From Phycisphaerae bacterium (lineage in GTDB: Bacteria > Planctomycetota > Phycisphaerae > UBA1845 > PWPN01), in assembly GCA_012719955.1 (NCBI GenBank), contig JAAXZI010000065.1:1-43593 (forward strand): a stretch of 43,593 nt of DNA, written 5' to 3'. The notes below the pieces were generated by a model. That model searched no databases. It worked only from the letters and a program-made list of their open reading frames with translations, and had not been told where the DNA came from. This document shows, piece by piece, positions 9,045 through 16,539 of this stretch. The translations under genes were made by a program, and so were the position numbers. The stretch's first letter is position 1; every line of letters begins with the position of its first letter.

Positions 9045-10349
9045 TCAGGGTTGTCCCGTGACGATTTCGGTCTGCTCTGCCCGCGCGTCTTCCTGGGCGC
9101 TGACGACCAGCGTCCTGGTGAGCATCGCCTGCTGGCGCAGCAACTCGGCGCCCAGCGACCAGCACAACGGCCGGCGCCCGTTCCGGTCCGCATAGCCGAA
9201 AAGGCCGGTGCGGCAGTGCCGATCGTCGGCCCAGCCCGGATAATCGAGAATGGGGTAGAGGCAAATGCTTTCTATGGGAACCCCTCGGGCCATCGCGAGG
9301 TAGACCTGTTCGCAGATGCTTCGCAGCCAGGCGGCGCGGTGGTGGCCTTCGGCCCCGGTCTCGGCGATGAAGAGCGGCCGGCCGTAACGCGCGTACACCT
9401 CGCTGAGCATGTCCCAAACCGGCCGGTAGCCGAAGTCGCCGGGCAGTAGTCTACGCACGAATTCGCCGCCGCGCGCATGCAGCCACTGGTTATCTGCGTA
9501 ATAGTTCAGGCCCACAACGTCGAGGTAGCCGGGCTTGCCGCCCAGTTCAGGATCGGCCATGCCTGCCATCATGTCCCAGGCGGTGTACTGGGCTTGGCGA
9601 TACTCTTCGGCGGCCAGACAGTTCTCCGGGTCGTTAAACCGGCCGGCGACATTGATCATGGGGTCGATGAGGCAAATTCGGGTCTGCGGTGCGACTTCCC
9701 GGACGGCGTCGATGGTCTCGATGGCCGCCCGGACCAGGCAGCGCTTGAGTTCATGCCCGCGGTGGCGCGCAAATGGCGGAAGGAGGCCTTCATCTCCGCC
9801 GCTCCAGGCCAGGAATGAAATCTCGTTAATGGGCACGACGAATGGCCGGGCTTCGCCCTCTTCCAGCAGGAGGCGAACGAAGGCCCTGGCCATGGCCGCC
9901 AGACGGTGACCAAATTGGGGAAGGAAAGGATCGAGGTCATCCGGCCAGCCGTAGTGGCACAGATCCCAGATGACCTGCGTCCCCGTCTGGCAGGCGGCCC
10001 GCACCATGGGCAGGTCAGCGGTGAAATCGTAGTGGCCGGGGGTGGTCTCGATCCGATGCCAGCGGATGCCGTCGCGGACCGCCAGGATCCCGAATCCGCG
10101 CAGGGCGGCGTAGTCCTGCATGGCCAGTTCGTCGTGACGGGTTGCCTGCATCAGGTCAAGGCGTTCTCCCCCGGGCCGGCGCAGATGCGTCGAGCATTCA
10201 AACCCGCCCATGAAGAAGCTTCGGAAGAGGCTTGCCCTTCCGGGGCCTCCGACCTGAGCGGCTCCGGGCGCCTGTGCGGTTGCGGCGTTTATCGGTTCAA
10301 TGGTCCGGATTCCCTGTGTTGTGGATCTCGCCGGTGTGTCCTCTTCCAT
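9045..10349 (-). CDS. Clan GH-A (GH1/beta-glucosidase-like) protein, copy 1
   Basis: 434 residues, closely related along its length to the product of 7572-8783. Shared blocks are FMGGFECSTH, WDLCHYGWPDDLDPF, VVPINEISFL with putative acid/base Glu176, LDVVGLNYYADNQWLHA, LFIAETGAEG with putative nucleophile Glu330, and ICLYPILDYPGWADDRHC. The first 40 residues are low-complexity (Ala/Thr/Pro-rich) and not shared. No signal peptide, so cytoplasmic. Both copies keep the catalytic pair, which argues for two working enzymes rather than a decaying duplicate. Neighbouring glycosyltransferase and GH2 genes on the same strand suggest a shared saccharide, which is inference. The ATG at 10349 has no clear ribosome binding site. 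Confidence 0.82.
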   Translation of the reverse strand: MEEDTPARSTTQGIRTIEPINAATAQAPGAAQVGGPGRASLFRSFFMGGFECSTHLRRPGGERLDLMQATRHDELAMQDYAALRGFGILAVRDGIRWHRIETTPGHYDFTADLPMVRAACQTGTQVIWDLCHYGWPDDLDPFLPQFGHRLAAMARAFVRLLLEEGEARPFVVPINEISFLAWSGGDEGLLPPFARHRGHELKRCLVRAAIETIDAVREVAPQTRICLIDPMINVAGRFNDPENCLAAEEYRQAQYTAWDMMAGMADPELGGKPGYLDVVGLNYYADNQWLHARGGEFVRRLLPGDFGYRPVWDMLSEVYARYGRPLFIAETGAEGHHRAAWLRSICEQVYLAMARGVPIESICLYPILDYPGWADDRHCRTGLFGYADRNGRRPLCWSLGAELLRQQAMLTRTLVVSAQEDARAEQTEIVTGQP

Positions 10350-10447
10350 CTATAGGACTGCGGCGCGCAAAAAACCGCTCCGCTATGCGATGGGCACAGA
10401 GAACGCAGAGTGTTCGGCCACAGAGGGCACAGAGGACACAGAGAAAA

Positions 10448-10517
10448 AACCGCAGATAAACGCGGATGAACGCAGATCAGTTCCTCCATCTGCGTTCATC
10501 TACGTCCATCCGCGGTT
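10448..10517. repeat. Long imperfect inverted repeat (REP/MITE-like)
   Basis: Arms 10448-10477 and 10488-10517 match at 25 of 30 positions around a 10-base loop; the core is CGCAGATAAACGCGGATG against its complement. An outer pair also matches: CACAGAGAACGCAGAG near 10395 is nearly complementary to a segment near 10537-10552. Short units such as CACAGAG and CGCAGAT recur in the left half. I recall such CGCAGAT/GAACGCAG elements as common between genes in environmental genomes. The flanks 10350-10447 and 10518-10595 hold no gene. Confidence 0.75.
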
Positions 10518-10595
10518 CATTCCAAATTCGCTGCGTCCTCCGCGTTCTCAGTGACCTCTGCGGTTCAATTCTGACTTCCGGCGGTCGGTGCTGGG

Positions 10596-12596
10596 TCAGT
10601 GTGCGGTGATTGCCTCTACCAGCCGCGGCACATAGAACTGCATTCGCTTATCGATGGACAGATCGGATTGCGGCAGCGACAGGATGGCCTGTTTGACCCT
10701 GGCGGCTTTGGGGCCCAGGGCGTCGATGGCGTTGAGGGCGGAGACGGAGACGTAGAGGCCGTTTTCCCGCAGGTTGGCCAGCTCGAGTAGAACGGGCAGG
10801 GCGGCCTCCAGGTCGGACGGTTCGCCGAACCGGCCAAGGGCCTCCCCGACGACGATGCGAACGTGGGGCGATTCGTCTTTCAGGACCTGCCTCAGTTCAC
10901 GAAGGGCGCCGAGCACGGCGCTGGGGCCACGCATGAGAACGCCCATGGCCGCCCAATAGCGAACGGCGCTGTCGGCGTCCTGCGTCAGAGCGCCCAGCAG
11001 CTCCGGCATGTCGGTCATGTCCAGCCGAGAGGCCAGTTCGGCGGTCCGCAGGATCCGCTCCAGCGGGTAATGCTCGCGGTCGTGGCCGTACTCGTAGGGC
11101 GATGAACCACGGGCCCGAGCGTGCATCTCGCCCTCCGGCAGCAGGCCGACGTCGCGCGTGGCCAGCATGTGCGCGTGCAGGGCCGCGCGCATGCGCTGGA
11201 GGATCTCCTGGTGCTCCGGCGAGCCGGCGAGGTTGTTCACTTCCTCGGGGTCGGTTTGGAGATCGTAAAGTTCCTCGGGGGCCTTGGGTTGCCAGAAAGC
11301 GGCCTGTGCCGGCGTGAGCTTGCCCTCATCGAACAGCCGTTTCCAGACCTGCGTGGTTGGGGTCTGGAACATGTAAGCGCTGTGCTGGCCATGGGGCCGG
11401 TGAGGCATGAAATTTCGCATGTAGACATACCGGCCATCGCGGATACTGCGGCACAAATCTATCCGCTCATCCATTCTTCCGCGGAAGCCGAAAAGATAGT
11501 CCGGCTCGGGTTGCTCGAACGGACCCATGATGGCCCGTCCCTGCATCCACTCGGGTGGGCGCACACCGGCCAGGCTCAGCACCGTGGGGGCCAGGTCGAT
11601 AAAGCTCACCAGCCGTTCGCTCTTGCCGCCGGGGGTGTAATCTTTGGGCGCCAGCCGGCGATACTTGGGCGGGATATAGACGATCAACGGCACGCGCAGG
11701 CCGGAGTTGATCGCCGACCGCTTGCATCGCGGCAGCCCCGGTCCGTGGTCGCCGTAGTAGAACACGATGGTGTCCTCAGCCAGGCCCGCTTCCTGCAGCT
11801 CTTGCAGGTTCTTTCCGGCCAGGGCGTCCATCTCGCTGATCTTGTCGTAGTACTGGGCCCAGTCGCGGCGAACCTCCGGCGTGTCCGGGTGGTAAGCGGG
11901 AACGTGCACCTTGGCGGGATCGTGCCGGGGGGTGTGCGGCCGTTTGCGGATCTGGCTTTCGTGGGTGACGGTGTGATTGAAGACGGCAAAGAACGGCTGG
12001 CCGGGGCGGCGGTTCTTCCAGTGGGCGCGGGATGAGGAGGCGTCCCACACCCTGCCGGGCTTCTTGAGATTGTAATCTTCCTTGCTGTTGTTGGTGCAGT
12101 AATAGCCGGCCCGACGGAGCAACTGGGGATACATGCGCAGGAAAGGCGGCGGATCGACCACGCTGCGCATGTGTTCCGCGCCGGTGGAGGTCGGGTAAAC
12201 CCCCGAAATAATGGTCGTGCGAGCCGGGGCGCAGACCGGGGCGTTGGACCACACATTGAGATAGATCATCCCCCGGGCGGCCAGGGCGTCGAGGTGCGGC
12301 GTCCGGGCGTAAGAGTCGCCGTAACACCCCAGGTGCGGGCCGTTGTCCTCGCTGGTGATCCAGAGGATGTTCGGCCGGAGGCCGGTCGTCTCGTCCGCCC
12401 GCTCTACTTGGGGGGCGGCCATCTTGTCCACCTGCTCCGATTGGAGGACGGGCATCCTGCCCGCCTCAATGTCGGTTTGAGGAGCGGTGGTTTGGCCCGC
12501 GTCGCCGGCCAGCTCAGCCGCGGGGGCGGTGGACTGGGCGATGGATAGCGGCGGCGCGACGAGTACGGCCAGAATCGCCAGGCTCAGGATGCGCAT
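10596..12596 (-). CDS. Secreted formylglycine-type sulfatase with C-terminal HEAT-like repeats
   Basis: 666 residues. A signal peptide (1-20, ending SIAQS) is followed by a linker (30-73) of degenerate 11-12-residue repeats, then an alkaline-phosphatase-fold sulfatase domain. PNILWITSEDNG carries the first metal ligands, and Cys122 in CAPARTTIISG fits C-x-P-x-R, the site converted to formylglycine. FYYGDHGPGLPR supplies the late metal-binding DH. Residues about 525-655 form HEAT-like helical repeats (DSAVRYWAAMGVL, HVRIVVGEALGRFG), a common tail in planctomycetal sulfatases. It should hydrolyse sulfate esters of polysaccharides outside the cytoplasm; substrate unknown. A weak ribosome binding site (GAGGG) lies eight bases before the ATG. 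No sulfatase-modifying enzyme is in the window. Confidence 0.92.
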   Translation of the reverse strand: MRILSLAILAVLVAPPLSIAQSTAPAAELAGDAGQTTAPQTDIEAGRMPVLQSEQVDKMAAPQVERADETTGLRPNILWITSEDNGPHLGCYGDSYARTPHLDALAARGMIYLNVWSNAPVCAPARTTIISGVYPTSTGAEHMRSVVDPPPFLRMYPQLLRRAGYYCTNNSKEDYNLKKPGRVWDASSSRAHWKNRRPGQPFFAVFNHTVTHESQIRKRPHTPRHDPAKVHVPAYHPDTPEVRRDWAQYYDKISEMDALAGKNLQELQEAGLAEDTIVFYYGDHGPGLPRCKRSAINSGLRVPLIVYIPPKYRRLAPKDYTPGGKSERLVSFIDLAPTVLSLAGVRPPEWMQGRAIMGPFEQPEPDYLFGFRGRMDERIDLCRSIRDGRYVYMRNFMPHRPHGQHSAYMFQTPTTQVWKRLFDEGKLTPAQAAFWQPKAPEELYDLQTDPEEVNNLAGSPEHQEILQRMRAALHAHMLATRDVGLLPEGEMHARARGSSPYEYGHDREHYPLERILRTAELASRLDMTDMPELLGALTQDADSAVRYWAAMGVLMRGPSAVLGALRELRQVLKDESPHVRIVVGEALGRFGEPSDLEAALPVLLELANLRENGLYVSVSALNAIDALGPKAARVKQAILSLPQSDLSIDKRMQFYVPRLVEAITAH

Positions 12597-12625
12597 GTCG
12601 TGTCCCTCTCGCTTCGGGTCGTGCC

Positions 12626-12654
12626 TTTACAGGCTTATCATAACCCGGGATAAT
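12626..12654 (+). promoter_or_regulatory. Candidate promoter for the DUF6599/DUF362/ferredoxin cluster
   Basis: TTTACA (12626-12631) and GATAAT (12649-12654) are separated by exactly 17 bases; together they match 10 of 12 consensus positions. Transcription would begin near 12661, about 18 bases before the ATG at 12679. On the opposite strand TATGAT (12637-12642) may serve the divergent sulfatase, so the two promoters would overlap face to face. Confidence 0.55.
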
Positions 12655-12678
12655 CGGCAATAGACTCGTTCGCACAGG

Positions 12679-14694
12679 ATGACTGAAAACATGCCGACTT
12701 TCTTCTCCCGCAAGTACATGCGCGGCAAACCCCAACGCACGGAACGGCTGGTGGGGGCCTTTGTGTTGGGGCTGCTGGCGTTCATCGTGTTCGCCTTCCT
12801 GCTGACGGGTGGGTTGTTCGCCGGGCTGGTGAACCGCTCGCCGGCACTCAAGGCGGCCCGGGACTTCCTGGGGATCTCTGACAAGCCGCTGTTCGTGGTC
12901 GCGCCGGAGAATTTGAAGCCTCCGCACGCGTCCCACGAGCTGCGCGTGGCCGAAGCCATGTTGCCCGTGCTGGAGGGGTGGAAGCGGGAGCAGGTGGCCG
13001 TGGGCGCCCCCGAGGTTCTTCCGGGTGGTTTTGAGAGGGGCTGCGTATACACCGCTGAATATACCGGCCCCGGCCGTCAGACCGTCAGCATCTCGGACCT
13101 GGGCACGCCGGAGGCGGCCTTCGGCGTCTGGCGGGCCATTCGCCCGGCCAACGCTCGGCGCATCAACGTGGGCGTGGGCGGGTGGTGTGATCCGGAAGGG
13201 GGCGCGACGGCGTTCTGGGCCGGGCGCTACCTGACCGAGATCAAGTCCCAAACCGGGCTCGACCCCGAACAGGCCGAGGCCTTTGCCCGCTCCATCGCCG
13301 CGGTCCAGATCCACTACGGCGGGCCGTTCTGGGCGGAAGCGGTACTGCCGGCCGAAGAACGCGTTGAGGACAGCCTGCGCTATTGCCGCAAGGCCGGGCT
13401 GGGGCTCGAAGAACTGGCCGACCTGTGGACTGCCGATTATCCGGCCGGCGTCACGTTGGGCGTGATGCGGCCCAAGTCGCCTGAGGCCGTGCTGGCGGCG
13501 CTGCGCACGCGGTTTGAGAAAGCCGGGCCCGCCGGTGAGGGGTCCGAAAGCGATACGGCCGGGGCGCCGGTGCCCGATGTGATGGCCGCCTTGGGCCAGG
13601 ACATTGCCGCTGGCCGGCACGACGGCAGGCTGATGATCGCCTGTTCCGCCGGTCCGTACGTCTTCGTCGCCACCGGCGAGCAGGCCGAGCCGATCCTGAC
13701 GCTGGCCAAGGCGATGCGCGAGCGGTGGGCCGGTGGGGCGGGTGAGGCCGTTGCCGTGGCTTCCGGGGCCGGGCCGGCCGTACCGAAGGCCGGCGGCGCG
13801 GCCCGCTTCGCCGAGGTGGAAGGCGGCGACGTGCAGCCTCCCACGAAAATTGAGCGATTCACCGACAATCTCTACGAGAAGATCGACGGCCGTGAGGGCC
13901 AGTACCGCGCGTTTGGCTTCGTGGAGCTGCGCTTCGGCCAGTACCAGGACACCCGCCGGCAGCAGACGTACGACGTTTACCTCTACGACATGGGGCAGCC
14001 CAACAACGCGATGGGCATCTACATGGCCGAGAAGAGCGAAGGGGCTCAGGCCATCCCCGTCGGCCAGGAGGGCTACCTCTCCGGGGTCAATGCCTATTTC
14101 TACAAGGGCAAGTATTACGTGAACGTGCTGGGGCCGTCCGAAGGCGATCAGGCCGCTGCTGAGAACGCCCGGCGAATCGCGGTTGCCATTGCCGAAACAA
14201 TCGCGGATACCGGCAAAAAACTGTGGGCCGATGCCCTCCTGCCCAGGGAAGGCCGGCTCGAACTGAAATATCAGCCCGAAAGCGCCTTGGCCCACGATTT
14301 CCTTGACCGCTTTTTCTTCGCGACCTACAAGCTGGAGGGCGTCGAGTTCAAGATGTTCATCCACAAGGCGCCCGGGGCCGACGAGGCCAAAGCCCTGTTC
14401 GCCAAGTATGCGGAGGAAGCGCCCAAGTATGACACACTCGTCTCCCGCGAATCGAGCGACGGCGGCGAAACCATCGTGACCGAGTCCATGGGCGCTTATA
14501 CGGTGGCTTTCCACAAGGGCCCATACTTCGCGGGTGTGACGGATTGCAAAGACCGCGAACGGGCCATCCAGCAGGCGGCGGCGTTCTGCAAAACGTTGAA
14601 CGCCGACGACAAAGGCGAACCCGCTTCGGCCGGGGCGGCGCCCAAGGACGAATCGCCATCGGAAGCCGAAGGGGGTGACGAATATGGCTACTAA
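12679..14694 (+). CDS. Membrane-anchored DUF6599-like protein, first gene of the redox cluster
   Basis: 671 residues. One transmembrane segment (about 24-50, LVGAFVLGLLAFIVFAFLL) anchors a large, presumably extracytoplasmic, domain. Two regions resemble each other: about 125-215 (SISDLGTPEAAFGVW, then GRYLTEI) and about 385-515 (LYDMGQPNNAMGIY, then KGKYYVNVLG). The second is typical of DUF6599, including NLYEKIDGREGQYRAFGF. A third related segment follows near 535-640. No catalytic motif is evident. As I recall the family, its members lie beside DUF362 and 4Fe-4S proteins, as here. It may bind or present a partner to the redox proteins; that is inference. The acidic tail (SEAEGGDEYGY) is unstructured. 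Confidence 0.75.
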   Translation: MTENMPTFFSRKYMRGKPQRTERLVGAFVLGLLAFIVFAFLLTGGLFAGLVNRSPALKAARDFLGISDKPLFVVAPENLKPPHASHELRVAEAMLPVLEGWKREQVAVGAPEVLPGGFERGCVYTAEYTGPGRQTVSISDLGTPEAAFGVWRAIRPANARRINVGVGGWCDPEGGATAFWAGRYLTEIKSQTGLDPEQAEAFARSIAAVQIHYGGPFWAEAVLPAEERVEDSLRYCRKAGLGLEELADLWTADYPAGVTLGVMRPKSPEAVLAALRTRFEKAGPAGEGSESDTAGAPVPDVMAALGQDIAAGRHDGRLMIACSAGPYVFVATGEQAEPILTLAKAMRERWAGGAGEAVAVASGAGPAVPKAGGAARFAEVEGGDVQPPTKIERFTDNLYEKIDGREGQYRAFGFVELRFGQYQDTRRQQTYDVYLYDMGQPNNAMGIYMAEKSEGAQAIPVGQEGYLSGVNAYFYKGKYYVNVLGPSEGDQAAAENARRIAVAIAETIADTGKKLWADALLPREGRLELKYQPESALAHDFLDRFFFATYKLEGVEFKMFIHKAPGADEAKALFAKYAEEAPKYDTLVSRESSDGGETIVTESMGAYTVAFHKGPYFAGVTDCKDRERAIQQAAAFCKTLNADDKGEPASAGAAPKDESPSEAEGGDEYGY

Positions 14695-14710
14695 GCGCAG
14701 GCAGGAAGAT

Positions 14711-14738
14711 GCAACGGCCGGGCCCCATACCGGCCGTT
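14711..14738 (-). repeat. Dispersed GC-rich repeat, second copy at 39800-39827
   Basis: Read on the minus strand this 28-base segment begins AACGGCCGGTATGG and matches 39800-39827 on the plus strand at 25 of 28 positions. At 39800 it forms one arm of a long hairpin; here only this arm-like part is present. It lies between the DUF6599 and DUF362 genes, directly before the tandem repeat at 14777-14838. Confidence 0.6.
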
Positions 14739-14776
14739 CCACGCAGGGTCGGCTTATGACGTCTGCGAATCAGTCT

Positions 14777-14838
14777 GGGTGGCCCGCTTCTTCCGGGTGG
14801 CCCACCTTTTCTGGGTGGCCCACCTCTTCAGAGGTGGG
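14777..14838. repeat. 18-base tandem repeat ending in a palindrome
   Basis: Three 18-base units start at 14777, 14795 and 14813 (consensus GGGTGGCCCACCTCTTC plus one base). The third runs into CCCACCTCTTCAGAGGTGGG (14819-14838), with 9-base complementary arms around TC. Its 18-base core equals the reverse complement of 1715-1732. It occupies the gap within an otherwise tight cluster. Confidence 0.7.
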
Positions 14839-14903
14839 TTCATGATTTCTGCGGCTTTTGCCGAAAAGATGACCCCCGGCCCGACCTGTTCTCGCCAAAA
14901 CGG

Positions 14904-16052
14904 ATGGTGAATATGGCCAACAATGAAAGATCGGAGCGTGAATTGTCTGCGTCTTCCGGCGTGACGCGCCGCGAGATGCTGATTCGCGGCGGGGCGACGG
15001 TGGCCCTGGCCGGCGCCGCCGCCATCGGCGCGAAACTGCTGTACGACCCGGTGGGCGATGCCGGCCTGCAGCCGCCGCCCGCGATCCAGCTCAAAGACTA
15101 TTTCGGGAAGATCAAGGCCGAGTACCCGGCCTCGGCCCCGCGTATCTCGACCGCGTTTGGCCGGCCGGAGTACCTGGAATCGCCCGACAAGATCGCCCAG
15201 ATGGTCCGCGCCGCGATAGGCGGCCTGGATGAGAAGGGCGGTTCGCTGGGCATCCGCCGCTTCATCAGCAGGGGCGACACGGTTTGCATCAAGCCCAACG
15301 TGGGGTTCGATCGCGGGCCGGCACTGGGGGCCACAACCAACCCTGACGTGGTCCGGGCGGTCATTCGCCTTTGCCGGGAGGCCGGAGCCAAGCGGATCAT
15401 CGTCGCCGATAACCCCATCGAAGACCCGGCCGCCTGCTTCGCCAAGAGCGGCATCAAGGCCGCCGCCGAAGCCGAGGGGGCGGAGGTGGTCATCCACGCC
15501 GATGCGCACGACGCCCCCGTGCAGGTCCGCCCGGGCAGCCCCGACCCCGCACGGCACGAGGCCCTGGGCACCTGGCCGATCTTCTGGAAGCCGCTCAAGG
15601 AGGCGGACAAGGTCATCGGCATTCCGCCCATCAAGGACCACAATCTCTGCTTCGCGTCCATGGGCATGAAGAACTGGTACGGGCTGCTGGGCGGCCGGCG
15701 CAACCAGTTCCACCAGGCCATCCACAACATCATCAGCGACCTGGGCTTCATGATGAAGCCGACGCTGATCGTGGCCGACGGCACGCGGGTCATGATGAAA
15801 AACGGCCCCACCGGCGGGCGCATGGAGGACATCAGGATCGGCGGCGTGGCCGGCGCCCCGGCCATCGTGGCCAGCGTGGACCAGCTCGCCTGCGATTCCT
15901 ATTGCCTCCAGAAGCTTCTAGGGCGCGACCCGGCCAACCTCCAGTATCTCCAGTTCGCCTGGGACAAGTTCGGCGGCGATGCCTCCCGGATCGTGGCCAG
16001 GCACTGGCAGGAGTATCACGGGCCGGGGTTGGTGGTGGAGGCGAATGTTTAG
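14904..16052 (+). CDS. DUF362-family protein with twin-arginine signal
   Basis: 382 residues. The N-terminus carries a Tat-type signal: TRREMLIRGG (Arg22-Arg23), then a hydrophobic stretch to about 46, so the folded protein is probably exported, often with a cofactor. The body fits DUF362: CIKPNVGFDRG, TNPDVVRAVIRLCREAGAKRIIVADNP, VIGIPPIKDHNLC and MKNWYGLLGGRRNQFH. DUF362 proteins are commonly linked to iron-sulfur electron transfer, and many carry ferredoxin domains; this one has none of its own, which fits a partner role with the polyferredoxin at 16540. An in-frame ATG at 14913 is an alternative start. The substrate is unknown. Confidence 0.85.
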   Translation: MVNMANNERSERELSASSGVTRREMLIRGGATVALAGAAAIGAKLLYDPVGDAGLQPPPAIQLKDYFGKIKAEYPASAPRISTAFGRPEYLESPDKIAQMVRAAIGGLDEKGGSLGIRRFISRGDTVCIKPNVGFDRGPALGATTNPDVVRAVIRLCREAGAKRIIVADNPIEDPAACFAKSGIKAAAEAEGAEVVIHADAHDAPVQVRPGSPDPARHEALGTWPIFWKPLKEADKVIGIPPIKDHNLCFASMGMKNWYGLLGGRRNQFHQAIHNIISDLGFMMKPTLIVADGTRVMMKNGPTGGRMEDIRIGGVAGAPAIVASVDQLACDSYCLQKLLGRDPANLQYLQFAWDKFGGDASRIVARHWQEYHGPGLVVEANV

Positions 16053-16537
16053 TTCTCAGTTTTCAGTTCTCAGTTCTCAGTTCTGGGGGTGGTGATTCAG
16101 TTGAGACGAGAGAAGACAGATGCAAAACTTCAAGACATTGAAGGTGTGGCAAGCGGCTCATCGACTTGCGTTGGATGTTTACCATGCAACGCGCAAGTAC
16201 CCGAGGGAAGAGCTCTACGGCCTGACTCGGCAATCGCGTGAGTCGGCAAGCTCCGTGCCGACGAACATCGCGGAGGGGTGTGGACGGGGAGGTAAGAAGG
16301 ATTTCTCGCGTTTCCTGAGAATTGCTGCCGGTTCCGCCAGCGAACTCGAGTACCAACTACTCCTCGGCCATGACTTGGCGTACTTGTCGCCTTCAGACTA
16401 TTTGCGGTTGAATGCGCAAGCCATCGAAGTGAAACGCATGCTTGCCGCTCTCATTACCAAAGTCGATCCGTGTGATGAGCCGGAAGCAGGGCAGCGGCTT
16501 GCCAAAACTGATAACTGAAAACTGATAACTGAAAACT
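16051..16537. mobile_element. Candidate inserted cassette: four-helix-bundle gene flanked by short inverted repeats
   Basis: Left flank 16051-16084 is built of CAGTTCT/CAGTTTT units; right flank 16504-16537 is built of ACTGATA/ACTGAAA units. CAGTTTTCAGTT (16057-16068) is exactly complementary to AACTGAAAACTG (16513-16524). The left flank begins within the stop codon of the DUF362 gene, and the right flank contains the end and stop of the enclosed gene and reaches the next start codon within three bases. The arrangement suggests an insertion between two genes that were once adjacent. No transposase is present. Confidence 0.45.
16120..16518 (+). CDS. Four-helix-bundle protein of the 23S rRNA intervening-sequence (S23) family
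   Basis: 132 residues, the usual family length. Diagnostic segments are FKTLKVWQAAHRLALDVY, YPREELYGLTRQSRESASSVPTNIAEG, then KKDFSRFLRIAAGSASELEYQLLLG. The family was first found in intervening sequences of 23S rRNA genes and relates to Avd of diversity-generating retroelements; biochemical function is mostly unknown. Here no rRNA and no reverse transcriptase is near. Its last codons and stop lie inside the right-hand repeat (16504-16537), so gene and repeat came together. Upstream AGAAGA provides a weak ribosome binding site. Confidence 0.85.
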   Translation: MQNFKTLKVWQAAHRLALDVYHATRKYPREELYGLTRQSRESASSVPTNIAEGCGRGGKKDFSRFLRIAAGSASELEYQLLLGHDLAYLSPSDYLRLNAQAIEVKRMLAALITKVDPCDEPEAGQRLAKTDN

Positions 16538-16539
16538 CT

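Noticed and set aside
10395..10560. Recurring CACAGAG and CGCAGAT units as a possible CRISPR array
   Set aside because: Units are short and irregular, with no constant spacers; the structure is an inverted repeat.
12514..14742. Open frame of 742 codons on the minus strand
   Set aside because: Antisense to the DUF6599-like gene; no motifs and improbable composition.
14684..14845. Short frame of 53 codons overlapping the DUF6599-like stop (MATKRRQED..., ends in GWPTSS repeats)
   Set aside because: Its second half is just the translated 18-base tandem repeat, and there is no recognisable family; it is more likely noncoding repeat sequence.
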